In this document: one piece after another, positions 39,881 to 52,770 of the stretch
How the letters are laid out: each line of letters begins with the position of its first letter
How positions within the stretch are numbered: the stretch's first letter is position 1
NCBI RefSeq assembly: GCF_016859285.1
Contig: NC_053409.1
Location: forward strand, 21,461,976-21,525,975
Source of the DNA: Xiphias gladius
Lineage: Eukaryota > Chordata > Actinopteri > Istiophoriformes > Xiphiidae
Length of the DNA: 64,000 bases
Reading direction: 5' to 3'
Notes under the pieces: generated by a model
What the model was told of the DNA's origin: nothing
Database searches by the model: none
The model's input: the letters and a program-made list of their open reading frames with translations, nothing else
Translations under genes and position numbers: made by a program

Positions 39881-41647
39881 ATGTGTTTTATAATCAATGG
39901 CTTAACTAAATATTCAACCAATAGTAACATCTCTATAGAGGACTGAACAGTTATAGTTATAGTAGTTATCTTTCCTGAAGTGCAATGTGGGGTCACAACA
40001 AAAGTTGCACCAGAAGGACGTAAAGGTTGCATTCGTCGTTTTCCACGAGACACCGGTGACATTGCCACAGATCAGACATAAATTTGAAAATTTGGGATTT
40101 AACGTTTTTACTTTATTTATGCTGTAGTTAAAAACAAAATCCCCCCCAAAAAAAAAAAAAAAAAAAAAACCCCAGATGTGAAGGCAAAATCTGCTTTTGG
40201 TCACATTTGGGAGCAGTAAAAACATAACTCTGGGTGGGTATGGTATCCATTTTTAAACCTTTCCACCTGACAAAGCTCCAACTGGATTCGAAACATTGTC
40301 TATTTAAATAAATTTGTGGGTTTCATCGCTGCTGAATTTCAGTAACCTCGCAACTACACGTCATGTCTGTAAAACTACCCTATGCTCTTTCTACAGCAGT
40401 AATAACACAACCCTCAGTGGAAGTGGTCAGGGAAAAAAAAAGACCAGAAGAAAATTATTTATTATTCAATTTATTATTATTATTTTTTTTGGTAGTGTTT
40501 CTGGAGATCTGATCCAAGCTCTTTCGCATCATGTTGAAATCTGGTAAATATGCAGCATTTTTGTCTTCTCACTCACACGAGTAAATGCACATTTTTAGTC
40601 TCATCCGATACCAGAAGTGAAGGGGTTTAAACTCCACTTGACTAAACCCCGCTGTCAGACTTTGGCCAGCAGCTGTGTTCCACAGGGGAGAAAAAAAGCT
40701 CTAATTAATGCAGGAGTTTGGGGCAGTAGATGTGTGGTTCTTGTTTTTTTTAATTTTTTAAACTGATGACTGCCTCTCCTTAGCCCCTCTCTATCCTCTT
40801 AAGTTAATACCTTCAGTGGGTATTACATTGCATGGCTTTTAGCTGAAATAAGACTAATTCATTTCCAGGAATAGCATAGCTGTGATTGTTACTGAGCAGA
40901 ATGGACAAGTGGATGAAAAAAAAAAAAGGTTTCTGTAACTAAAAAATCCCAGGTTTAGTCCCCTGTGACCCCGGATGTCTGCCGGCAACGTGAACAGGTG
41001 TAGATTGTCATATAAAGCTGCTTTACTGCGTGGATCTACTTTATGTAATGTGTTAGTCGACCACGCAGCGAGTTTGTCTGAGTGGAGGCCCAGAGGAGCG
41101 ACCTCGCTGCTTCTTGTGCCAGTCAAGGTAGCTGCGGCTCGCTATTGACCGCCGCCCGTCAGTTTAGGCTGGTGGAGCTCGCCCTGTAAACCAGATGTCA
41201 CATCAGCTGCCTCATCCTGTGAAATCAGCCTCTCAAAAGGTGGCTAAACACACTGACCACTGCCTGTCTTCGGAGGACAAACTGTCTGTCTGTCTGAGTC
41301 TGCTCGTTTCTCCTAGTGTTTATTTATTTATTTAGATTGAAACAGGAGGAGAACTTAGAGGGAGTCAGCAGAGCGGAAACACGGGAGAATCTATTTGCAG
41401 ATTTTAGCATACCTTTCTAGAAGTTAGGCATGAAAATAGTGCACAATGAGTGTTTTCACACATCTAGTGTACTCTAAAAATCTGTTGTTAGTCCTTCAAC
41501 ATACTAACTCCTCAGTCTGAGGTGAGAAATTAAAAAGAAAGATGTTAAAAACGATCTTGAATGAATTACGTTGTAGTGTGTCTGAGTGCACCTTGTGACA
41601 AAAGCGGCCTCGATAAGTGCTGTGCGGCTGTGTTAAATTGTTGAATA

Positions 41648-41942
41648 GTTCAACTTTCATTTTGGGAAATATGCCAATCAGCTTTCTTGCTGGGAGTTAG
41701 CAAAGGAGATTTGTGCCAGTCTTGTATCTTTCTCTTCAAACCTGAGGCAGGAACCAGGAGGTAGTTAGCATACCATTAGAGAAAAGTCAGGCTAGTGGTT
41801 TCTCCCCGTTTCCAGTTTCAACGCTTAAACTGGGCTAACCACCTCCTGGCTCCAGCTTTTTTATTTAACTGAAAGATATGAGAGTGGTATTGATTTTTCT
41901 CTCGGCAAGCAAGAAAAAATAAGCATATTTAACACAGTGTGG
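41648..41942. repeat. Foldback family 2, shortened copy (pacs2 intron 1)
   Basis: It starts 'cattttgggaaatatgccaa', has the arm block 'ggctagtggtttctccccgt' and 'aaactgggctaaccacctcc', and ends 'gagagtggtattgatttttc' and 'aataagcatattt'. The centre is deleted. Confidence 0.65.
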
Positions 41943-42199
41943 AAGTATTTCCTTTTAAGTAAGCAAGTGCAAGTTGTCGGGTCATGGATAAGAGAGCAGC
42001 AAGCCATTTAGTTTAGTGTAAAAATAAACAAAAGACTGCATGGACTGTTTTAAGGCTGTGTTCAAAGGCAAGTAAGACTTAAGTAACTGGATAGTGGAGT
42101 AACTAATGACACTGGTATGGTAAGTTGGGAAGACATGGGAAAATCTTGAGCACCAAAGTTCACTCTTGACGTAAGAGAATAATCGTCCGACAAAAACAA

Positions 42200-43620
42200 T
42201 CAATTTTATTCAGGGTCAGTTTACTAACTTTTTCGGGAGCTTCCAAACACATCTCACAGAGTCGTCTGCAGATGCAGTTTGCCTTGTAATTCATACGGGA
42301 AAATGTATTGCAGGTTGAAAGTGGAGCGGGCTAGTAACATCTTCCCATTCCCGTGGTGCTGATTCTAAGAGCCAGGCTGCAACCGTACTGCTTTGTTGCC
42401 AAAATGAGAGTTTAGAAGTGATCCGTGCTGTTGACAGGAATTTTTTGTGTCTTAATCTGTTCCTGGTATCTGTTAACCTTGCATGGGTTCATCACTGTTG
42501 TAACTCAGCGAAATCTACTTGCACATCACAAGGGACTGCCATTGCATTTTTAATTTTGAGCCGGCACACTGTGTCCTCCTCCTGATTTTGTCCATTTATC
42601 CTGTAATTTCTTCATGCCTCCATAAACCCCGCTCGCTGTGGCTCGGAGGTCTCTGAAGCCCAAGGCTATTAGGCCGGGAGGCTTATAGAATTGCTGCCTC
42701 AGCAATGATCTCACGTTTCCCAGAGTCACATCAGGACATGTGCCACTCAACGCTGAGATGCTTACTAATCACCCATCATAGGTGAGGGAGGGGCTTTAAT
42801 CGCATAACTTAGAGGGCGGTTGTATGATAATTGCCTGTGCTTTGGAAATTCAGATGTCAGATTCAGATGCGTGTAACTCCAAGATGTTTTTTTTTAAAAA
42901 GAAAAGAAAAAAAAAAAGAACTGGCCGGGGATAAGCCAGGATATGAAGTACTTGAGGGGTACGCTTAGGGAGTCCCTATGACACTCCTCAGCAGCCTGCC
43001 TAAGTGTCTGACTGACATCCTGAGTGTGAATGTGAAATTTACTCTTAAGTTCTGTTCCTCATCGTGCGAGGCGTTTGAATGAACACCATGTGCGCTCAGG
43101 GTGTGTCGGTGTGTTACAATAAACGCATGCTTATGTCTAAAGATGGCCGTGTCTTCAAAGAGCCTCCTCACTCCTCTATCCTGCCTGCGAAATCATTCAC
43201 GCTGGTGGTGTGACCACCTAAGCTCTCTGCTCTTGAGAGCCGAGGGCAAGGAGCTGTGTTTCATCTTGGTATTTCTGAAGTGGGCATCATATGCATTTCT
43301 TGCACATCAGCCCACAGGCATGAGGGTAAGTGCTGCGAGAGATGGGGCCAATCTCCGAGACAGAGCCGGGATTGAACGGGCCCTCGAGTGGCAGCTGGAT
43401 CCAGTAGGCTGTCATATTTGGGCCTGTTGGAGTGCTGAGATGTCGCTTTGAGCAACAGTAAGACACTCGCTCTTTTGTCCCCTGGCCGCCTGGGTTGCTC
43501 GCACTAAGGGAATTTAGAGTAGGATGAATGAGAGGCAGTTGAAGCCTTTCATTGTTTTTATGTTCCCCTTGTTGTTCTTGTTGTCCTGCACTCAGTGCCT
43601 GTTCAGTACCAATGTTTGGG
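42200..43620. other. Repeat-poor part of pacs2 intron 1
   Basis: No dispersed repeat, microsatellite or exon was recognised here, apart from an A-rich run near 42888-42919. The base composition is less AT-rich than the flanks. It is a candidate for conserved non-coding (regulatory) sequence, but conservation cannot be judged from one genome. Confidence 0.4.
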
Positions 43621-43639
43621 AGTTTAAAACAAGACTAAG

Positions 43640-44840
43640 AGTTACAGCTACGCCAGCAGCTCTGTGAAGCTGTACTTGGTGGTGCTTTGAGCTAAATGCT
43701 AGCGCCAGCCTGCTAAAATGCTCACAGCGATAAATGCTAATGTGCCGATGTTTAGCAAGTATAATGTTCACCATGTTCACAACTTTAATTTGGTGTGCAG
43801 CATGCTAACCTTTGATAATTAGCATTGAAAAGAAAGCTGAGGCTGATGGAAATGTCATTCTTTTGGTAATAAACCAAAAGTATAAACTTTTTGTTCTGAT
43901 GATGGTGCTAGCAGAAAAAGTGAAGGGATCCCCAAAGTTTTTACAATTCATCATGACGGACACAAGAATTTTTATTTTTTACTTTATTTTTTTTACTGTA
44001 ATCCATGCAATGGTTATTGAGATATTTTGATCTAATATACAAATGTCCAAAAAGTCACAGGATCAGCAAAGTCAGTGGGATCCGTCATCTTGGAACTATG
44101 AATGTCTGTGCCTCACTTTGTGCCAGTCCATCAAGTAAATGTTGAAATATTTCACTGGATAAGTGGAAAAGCTTGCTGCATAAAAAAGGATTAAAGGATC
44201 AGCGGAGCGGTTAGGATTCATCCTCTGGGAACACTGAATATCGGTTCCATATTTCACAGCAATTCATCCTAAAGATGTCAAGATCATTTCACTCTGGATA
44301 GCAAGTGTAAACTCTGAACCTGCGTTGGTAGTGCTAGAGGAAAGGTCCAGGGATCATGAAAGTCAATAGATTCAACTTCTGGGGACCATGTATATCTACA
44401 CCAAATTATATGGCAGTCCTTTCACAAATGCCTATAACAGTAAATGTCTGTACAAAATTTTGTTCCATCTCATTCAGCAGATATTGACAAAATTTAGTGA
44501 ATAAGTGAACATTTTGTACCTAATGGTGCATTAGAAGAAAAGTCAGGGGATCACCAAATTCATTAAGGTTCATCCTCGGGGGACCACGAATGTCTGTACA
44601 AAATTTCAGGGCAACTGATCAACTAGCTGTTGAGACATTTCACAAAAAATCCAAAATGTCAACCTCACAGTGGGTCTAGAGCAATAATCTTGGGACCATC
44701 AAAGTCAGTAAGATTCCTGCTCTGGGGACCATGATTGTCTGTACAGAATTGAATGCCAATCCACCCATTATTTGTTCAGATAGTTCAGGACCAAAGAGGT
44801 GGGCCGACTAATCAGCACTGTCATCCACATAGCTGTGGCT
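43640..44840 (+). repeat. Composite dispersed repeat with ~150-200-bp internal units
   Basis: A head ('gctgtacttggtggtgcttt' and 'gagctaaatgctagc') is followed by four or five diverged units. Each has the order: coding-strand-like 'ggggatcaccaaa', 'attcatcctc.gggga', 'accatgaatgtctgtac', 'aaatttcagggcaa', then a 'gagacatttca' block. The last unit ends in 'ggaccaaagaggtgggccga'. It is non-coding and long known to me as a widespread fish repeat. Smaller copies are at 19935-20190, 55030-55325 and 56055-56190. Confidence 0.7.
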
Positions 44841-44974
44841 TTTGGACTGGGACATAATTTAGTCAAACCTAAACCTTCATTAAAGAATTATTCTTATAAT
44901 TTGATTAATTAAAAGTCATTCATAGAGCTTATTTTACACCATATAGACGTTATAAAAATCGATTTGACCTTAGA

Positions 44975-45100
44975 CTATAATGGCCCTCACTGCTCTGGTA
45001 ATGTCCCAGGAACCTTCTTGATCATGTTTTGGGAGTGTCCTTTCTTTGTCTCAACCTTTTGGAAAATTGTCAATTTCACTTTGGCTGAATGATTGTATTA
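44975..45100 (+). pseudogene. L1-type LINE reverse-transcriptase C-terminal relic
   Basis: One frame from about 44991 reads CSGNVPGTFLIMFWECP then FFVSTFWKIVNF before a stop. This fits the GT..HMFWECP....FW pattern near the C-terminus of the L1 ORF2 polyprotein in fish. Only about 35 codons survive, next to the composite repeat. No other RT motif was seen. Confidence 0.5.
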
Positions 45101-45398
45101 TCTATATTTGAAACTGAGGTCACCCCCCCCCCCATTTTTTTTTTTTAAAGTCTGATAAATAATTGATCATATGGCCCTGGCTAAAAATACAAATTCATAA
45201 ACCATGTCGCTCGGTTTCATACTGCTCCTGCCTTTCAATACAGATGTCTTTGTCAAATGAATCTCTCTACCATGTTCTTTGAATGTCAAGTCAGAGCGCC
45301 TTATGTAAGATATCCAACAACCCCCCCTTCTTGCTGATGCAGCAAATCCTGGAGGACAGACAGGGGCCGGACAGGAAAGGGCAGTCGCCTCGTCACTT

Positions 45399-45438
45399 CA
45401 CACACACACACACACACACCCTCACACACACACACACA
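45399..45438. repeat. (CA)n microsatellite
   Basis: Two CA runs separated by CCCT, about 18 units in all. Confidence 0.9.
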
Positions 45439-46687
45439 TTTGAGATGGTTTGTGACTCTGCAGGCTGATCAATTTTGCCTCCAGCTGACTCTCCTCATGC
45501 CTCAGTGCCCAGCACCATGCCCGACTGCCTGCTTTTGGTCTTCTTCTATTATTTCCCCTCGACAGTATTTGATTTTAAGGACCCTGTGTTGATGATACTG
45601 TACGTCTCATATTTGAATCCACTGCCTTTCTGCAGAATGAGATCAGGAGCGTTAAAAATGTGGCTTTATTGACAGTCTGTGTATTTTCTGTGTCCACAAA
45701 CAACCTGAGATACTTTAAAAAACAAACAAAACAAAACAAAAAAAAACAAAAAACCGACAAGTGCAATTTGGTATTGTTTTCATTGAATTTAGCTGGTGTA
45801 CTTGAACTTTCAGAAGGGACAAGGCTGTGACAGGGACTCCAGTCAAAAGTCAAGGCTTGCAGCAGTCCGACGGATGTTATGCAACTGATAAAGTGTAGAC
45901 ATAAACACCAGATTAATGTAAATAGCCTGGTTCAACCCGAATGTGTGGTGTCAAGGATGTTTTCATGTATTTAGTTGCGTATAAGCAGCTACTAAGAAAT
46001 AACACAGCAACATAGAAAGGAGTTCATCTTCTTTGGGTGAATAAAGGTTGTGAAAATTGCTGAAAAATGAAACACAGCTTTTGTGTTTGAGGAGTTTAAT
46101 AACTTTTCTGCTCAGGAGCTAAAACTGTCATTGTGCAATATGCTACATGCATCTACACTGCTGATGTTTTGTTGGCATATGCTCCCTAAATTAAATTCAC
46201 GCTAACTGGGAGAAAGGACAAGCACGTGTGCCACTTGACACATGGAGTCGACCGTGATATTTCTTTTTCAATTCCGCAGCACATTTATGTACTGGGAGAA
46301 AATGTCAGTTCCGATGCAGCACAGCTAAACCGACTTTTGCAAATCCGCATTTCAGTGCAAATGTTCAGTCCAAGGGCATAATGTCCTCCTCAGTGTGTCT
46401 ATTAGTCTAAATAGACCTCAGCGTGATGGAGAGCAGACTAAATGGCATCCAGATAAGAACAGGTCATAACACATAAGAACTATAAAAGTGTCACTCAGCA
46501 GAAATGGCTCAGTAAAATGCTTCAGTTTTGGTTTGCTACCAGTATCAGCGGGGACTGATTAAAATCTATGTGCACATTTCATTTTTAGCATAGTGAAGAT
46601 TGTTGTTTGGCCATTAAAAACAAAGCGAGGCCATGTTGATAGAGTGTGTTGAAAGCTTGTGGTTTCCTCAGTTAAAACTGCACTAGA

Positions 46688-47030
46688 CTATTAATCATCA
46701 ACAGTTTTGAGAATCAAAGAATCGCTTCAAGTATTTATCAAGCAAAAATGCCCAATATTCGCTGGTTCCAGCTTCTGAAATGTCAAAATTTGATGCATTT
46801 CTCTGTTTTAAATTATTGTAATTGAATATTTTGGGGCAACAGGCAATTTGAAGATGTGACTCTGGGCTGTAGGAAATGGTGATGAGCACAATTTCCCAGT
46901 TTTCTGGTATTTTAACTGTTTTTCTTTTCTGCTTAAAGAGCAAACAATTTATTGAGTCATCCAAAAAATGAATGAGAGATGACTTAATAATGAAAATAAA
47001 TTGGACAAAAATAATTGTAGCTAAAGCTCC
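46688..47030 (+). repeat. Inverted-repeat MITE-like family 1, copy 8
   Basis: 'actattaatcatcaacagtt' and 'cgctggttccagcttctgaa' at the left, 'cagttttctggtattttaac' and 'aataatgaaaataaattgga' at the right. Both arms are present. Confidence 0.7.
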
Positions 47031-49700
47031 ACTTACAAGCCTTTTCCAGAGCTTTCAAACACATCTCCCTGTCTTCATTCATGAATGCATTTGCTCAGTT
47101 GTCATAGAATTAACTCAAAAGAAAAAAAAAGTTGGATCTGGACCTTAAGCAATTTTGCACTGCTCATTACGCATTATTTCCCCCTTACATAACTGCAGAT
47201 TATTTTCCCTTTAGTCACGATAGCTATGATTTCGACTCCATTTTTTTTTAACCTAAATCTACAAATCTCATTTCCATCTCAATTCTTGCTAATTGATAAA
47301 TTCCATTTCCAAAGAACGTCGTCACGTCAAAAACTGGGTTTTCTGTGATTGTTGGCTGCAGAGGTGACCTTGTTTCCAAATGTAGCTCAAATTATCCAAA
47401 TAGCTTTGTGATTAAACTGGGCATCCTGGGGCTTGTTTACCTTGTCCCATGTTCCAGCAATTTTGGGGGCAATGCAGAAAATGAGGTTAATGAGCTGAAA
47501 AGGCAGAGAGACAGAGACATGTGTCAAAACTCTGTGCCAGATGTAGATGAGATTATATCACGGCAGCTTGCGGACAGTTGAGGCTTAGTTTAGTCAAAAA
47601 GGAAATGTGACGTTTCTAGAGCTGTGTGTGCTGGCTGCCTCGTCTGAGCCTGAATAATATGTTGAAAGGTGTCTTTTGTAGTCCAGTTGACAAATTTAAG
47701 GGGAATATTGATGAGTTTTTGAGAGCTATTCTTCAGTTAACTGCAGTTTCTTTCAGACTTCAAGATTACTTTTGGTTAATATTATTTTCCATATTTAAGA
47801 GTTGAATAATGTTAAGAAAATTCATCGCATGGACATTTTCCTGCAGTCTTTCATTGCCAGAAATGGCCCTTTAATCTTTAATGTCACACAATATACACAC
47901 ACATGCACAGAAAATTAATAACCTGGACTTTTCCTGGCTGATTGTCTGTGGCCGAAATTAAATTTTATGCCTCACTGGTGTGGCAATTGCTGTATTATCA
48001 GCCTCAATTGGGTGAAGTGAGTCTGATAAATTTTACATTTACAATTTTGCACTCAGGGCGTTTAGTGACCATTATTATTCATCGCGAGTGCCTCGTTTTT
48101 ATTTATTCCCAGACATCTTGATTTGTTCCTTCATTCTCATATTGATTGGGCCAGGCTGTGGAAATGTGAATTTCTCCACTGAGTGGAGTTATTGTGGATG
48201 ACCGCAGTCGTATTGGCAGTGCGGCCGTGTTTCTGATTTGTGTGTCCAAACAGTGACTTCCAGGGATATCCTTGTAATACATTAGTCACTCATTTCCATA
48301 GCAACTGTGTTTTTATTACTTTGCACTTTGGTAGTGGCAATGGTAAAAGCATCCGCTATATCTAGAAATGGTTGTTGATTATTAATGCTATGCCCATTTT
48401 GCTGGGGTGTGTCGTAATTTCTGTCACACATTTAGTATCGGTAATGAATTCTATCGACTGCCTTTCTTGATAATTTGTTTCTCATCTAACCCCTTCATTT
48501 TGTATAATTTCAAATGAATAAATCTTTTCCTTCTTGTAGTTTTGGTTAATTGCAGGAAGGCCCTGTAGGCCAGACTGCGGGCTTGCCTCTTGCAGCAGCC
48601 AGTGCGAAAAGAGGGAGCTGCTATCTCAGTTCTCTGTTCACTGGGGCTTAAAGAACGTTCTCTGAATTCAGAGCATGGAGGAGAAAATGTAGGTCAGCAT
48701 CCTTTTTAGAAAAACTTGCGGTGAGCATGAGAGCTTAGAAGGTTTAACATATTGTTGTAATTAGGAAAGCTGCTGTGCCACGCCTGGCATCTTGCTCCTG
48801 GGTGGCTGAGTCATAGGACCCCGTCCGTGTTTCCACCGGACTCCTCCGTGACTGTGTTGCTGGATAGATGGACACAGCGAAAAATCCTAAAGGTTGGCAC
48901 CGGAAAATAAAACCTTTCATCTCTGCCCCTGGACGACTGTAGAAATGAGCATTCATCATTGCTGCCAGTCAGAAATAAGCATCGGTTTACAAGCTTGTAA
49001 ACATAACCTCTTCGGGCCTCCCAGATGCTGAGCGAGCCACAGCAGTTGTGGTCCTGCTAATCTGCTGCAGTACAGACATCGACCTAAGTCGCAGAGAATT
49101 TGATTGATGGAAATATGTGACTCAGATGATTCAGACACACCTCACATTCAGTCGGGTAACTGTGTATAATTCCCTGAGAACTCAGTTTATACAAATCCAG
49201 TCCAGAAAGGAAGCATGTTTTGTGCCTGAACTGTCTGTAAAATAGAGCTTCACTGTCCATATATTTTTGGGCAGACAGTGGATATTTAAAGCTTCAGTTA
49301 CAGCTTAGAAATAGACAGGCTTTCTCTTTGTAATGGGTTACAGTGTGATGTGTGACCATAATAAAAGAAATAATCTGTTCCAACTACAGGCAGCAGAGCT
49401 TCAGCCTTAAAACTGGTCAGAAAGCTCGTTGTCCAGAAGTGTTGCAGTGGTTAACAGTCATACCTGTGGCACCGCATGTATCTCAAGCGTACTGGGGTCC
49501 ACTCGGTGCAACTTTTTCTCCTGCTCACTGCTTTCGCACTGTCTCAGTAAAGAAAAAACAAAAACAAGATTTCAAAGGACTACTCGTCCGAAAACCCGTA
49601 GGCTTGTAAGCCCCGAGAGTTTGTAGCTTCCACTTTTTGCAGAGGAAGGCCGCTCCCTTTGGTTGAATTCACGACGGAGAAAAAATGGATTATGTATCAA
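47030..49700. other. Repeat-poor part of pacs2 intron 1
   Basis: No recognised repeat or exon. At about 48292-48306 the text 'tttccatagcaact' resembles an RFX X-box half-site plus spacer. By itself this is weak. The stretch is a candidate for distal regulatory DNA, on composition and lack of repeats alone. Confidence 0.35.
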
Positions 49701-50620
49701 AATCACAACAAGGACTTATTACTGTATGCTCAGTATATTTCAAATCTTTATGTAGGGGAAAAAATATGGCTCCACACGTGGCCTCCAGTTGTTATTAGTG
49801 CAGTTGTTAACCTCACACAACTACGTTAGCTCACCATTTGACAGTAAAACAAATGTAATCTGCTAAAATTGCTAGCAAAGAACATAAACTGTGTATAAAG
49901 TATATTGTATATTTTGAATATATTACTGCTTTGAACAGACTGGGCAGAGAACTGGATAAAGCTGCTGCTGTGCTGCTCAGTACAACAATGGTTGTACTGA
50001 GTCCAGCAGCCACCCAGTTTCGGCCGGGAAAAAAAAAATAAAGGTAATAAAATAAGCCAAATGAATGTAAAAAGCTCTCAAACCAGTACTGCAGCATAAT
50101 GTACTTCTTTACTGTCCATACATACGCTCAGTATGTTCCAGATAATCATATTGTTGCCAAAATATGGCTCAATACAGAGCCTTCTCATTGTCACAGCAGT
50201 TAGCTTTGTTATGCTGCTACTATTTCAGTTACAGTGGATTCCAGGGGCCAGACAGTTTTGCCGTTTAAAAAAAAAAAAAAAAAAAGGACCAAAATAACCT
50301 AAAAAATTCTCTCAGACCCCTCTGTTTCTGTCCACACATATGTTCAGTATGTTATGAATAACATACAGAGCATACAGACGGACAACGGCGAAGTGGATTT
50401 CGCTGCTGTGGCGTCTCACAACATTTACAGAGGATTTTAATAGCAACCCAGTCTGGTGGGAGAAAAACAACAAAAAACACGGTACCAAAATTACCATAAA
50501 AACCTCTCAACATAATCCAACTCTTCAAATACAAATGTTTAGTATGTTCCAAAATACTCTATGGCTGAATTCACAGCTTTTAAATGTCACTCATGCAATT
50601 AGTGGTTAGCTATTGTCAAC
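49690..50620 (+). repeat. Degenerate tandem array, ~200-bp unit
   Basis: The landmark 'gctcagtatgttcc' or close variants recurs at about 49729, 50127, 50343 and 50540. The surrounding order is also shared: 'ccaaaataacc' or 'taccaaaattacc', then 'aaaaacctctca', a 'gtccatacata' block, the landmark, and an 'aaatatggct' block. One unit in the first 400 bp is almost erased. Non-coding. Confidence 0.55.
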
Positions 50621-51880
50621 TGCTACTACTATAATTATTAAATCAGTATTATTATACTTGAGGGAGTGAGCAAACAGACAGACAGTGGAGAAGTGAATGA
50701 GGCTGAGGTTCTATTGCCTGACGTTTTCGCCATGAAACCGGATTCACATGAAACTGGACCCAAGCTAACTACAGGTAGCAACTTGGCCAAAGATATCTTT
50801 TTTTTTCTCATGTGTCTTATCCAGGAAGATCCTTATTTCTTTCTTTTCTAAATTTGTGCATTTTTAAAAAGTTATAATCTGGCACCTTAGGATGTTCAAA
50901 GCTTGTCGATAAGTTTGAATTTTACCACGTTATCACACCTGTATTGATTGATTCTTCTGTATGCCATTGGGATGGCACTATGAGACCCATGCTCTCGGTT
51001 TTGAAGGTGTTAAGAGATTATAAATGAACATGTAAAAACACGTTTAACATCTTAAAATGCCTGATTATATCTCGTTGAGATGTGAAAAGTTTGCGTATAA
51101 TGGTTTTCCCTGATGACACACAATAGAAACTAGACGTTTTTGGCAAAGTGAGTTGCGAAACTTTCCATGATGGACCAAGCTGCTTGATGTTCTCACTTTC
51201 AAGCCTAGAGGTGGTGAGAATTTTTGGTTTTCAAAACGTAGGTTTTCTTTGGAGTATTAATTTAAGATGGGCTTTAAAACATACTGCACTAAGTATACCA
51301 TCCACTTCAGCCACAAAATTCATACTCGCATTCGGTTCATAAAGACCTTTAACAGACCATCGGATTAAAACAGTTACGAGTCTAGGGGTTTTGAAATGTG
51401 ACCCCTTCAGCCACATCAGTCAATAAACTCTGATTATAAATGGACAGAGTGCTCTAAATGTCCATTTTCAGCCACCCCTATAATGCAGAAACCTGTCAGA
51501 GCAATGACGAGAGATCCCGCCGAAGAGCTCTTCAAGCAGCGACGCAGAGATTAGCGCAGATGTGGTTTCTCTGTTGTGACTTTACAGTTAATTTGCAGGC
51601 TGCTCTATAATTACTTAGACAAAAGAGCTAGGCCAACTTTTTTTGTTTTGCAATTACGTGTCCTGTTTACAAACTCTTGACTGGTATGAAAATCATTATC
51701 TAGGACACTTCAGATCCTGGTGTAATGGGATCTGAAGTGTCTGCTGTTTGTTTAATCCATCTTTAGTCTAATTTTTTGTAAAGATCAGACACTACAGCTC
51801 ACAAATGAAACCTGGGGGGAGTTTTGGCATTGTGTTCTAGCTTTCTAAAAATGCACTGATTCGTCTGGTGGAGATGACGT

Positions 51881-52217
51881 TTAGGGTTGCAACTAATGAT
51901 TATTTTCATAATGCATTAATCTGCAGATCATTTTTTTAATTATTCAATAAATTGTTTTGTCTATGAACTGTCAGATAATAATAAAAGATATGCCCGTCAC
52001 AACTTTGCAGAGCCCAAGGTGATGTCTTCAAATGCCAAAGTCCAAAACTCGAAAGTAATCCGTTTACTTTGATATATGACAAAGATGAGCACTAAATCTT
52101 TTCACTACTTTTGCTTGAAAAATTAGTGAAATGATTATTCAGTTATCAAAATAGTTGCAGATGATTTATCTGTTGATCAACTAGTCAATAAATCGAGGAA
52201 TCATTTCAGCTCCTGCT
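51881..52217 (-). repeat. Inverted-repeat MITE-like family 1, copy 9
   Basis: It begins 'agggttgcaactaatgatta', contains 'cagagcccaaggtgatgtct' and 'aatgccaaagtccaaaac', and ends 'gaggaatcatttcagctcct'. Both arms are present, in the same orientation as the copy at 3826. Confidence 0.75.
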
Positions 52218-52325
52218 AAATTTAGAGTTAAAATTTCTGACTTTGGAGTTACCTACCTAGTTTTTATGAATCTTGAAAGTTAAAATTGTATCTGAACTTC
52301 TTACAAATGTTTGAGGTGCTGTGAT

Positions 52326-52770
52326 AAACTATATGGCCATAAGTATGCGGACACATGTTCACTTGTGTTTTTTTACTTTTCTTTTGTGGTAGGGGCTAGG
52401 TCTGTTAGCTGCAAGTAAGGGTAAATGTCAATCACAGCTCCCAATGATATTTTAAACCATAGCATGTTTCCAACAAAGTGCCAACAGTTTGGAGAAGGTC
52501 CCAGTGCTTGAACACGACCACCCCCCCTATGGACAAAGCAAGGTTTAAGAAGAAATGGTTTTTCTGAGCTTGGTGTGGGAGACCTTGACGCAGAGCCAAA
52601 ACCTCAACCATATCCAACACTTCTGGGAGAATCTGGACAACAGCAAGCCGGGCCTTATTGCCCAACATCAGTGTTGGACCTCACTGATTGCTCTTGTGGC
52701 TGAAAGGGAGCAAATCTCTGCTGCCAGGTTCCAAAATCTTATGCAACATCTGCAGAGAGGAGAGTGTTAT
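52326..52770 (+). pseudogene. Second Tc1-like transposon relic
   Basis: It opens with 'actatatggccataagtatg' followed by 'cggacac', the terminal sequence of a widespread fish Tc1-type element. Around 52600 one frame reads SQNLNHIQHFWENLD, a decayed form of the transposase motif SPDLNPIEHLWDELD. This is followed by a remnant of the C-terminal region. The catalytic acid has been lost (Gln in place of Glu) and the reading frame is broken. Confidence 0.6.

Noticed and set aside
43640..44840. Regularly spaced repeats considered as a CRISPR-like array or satellite
   Set aside because: The units are strongly diverged, 150-200 bp long, lack unique spacers and match a known type of dispersed fish repeat. 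The genome is a vertebrate one.
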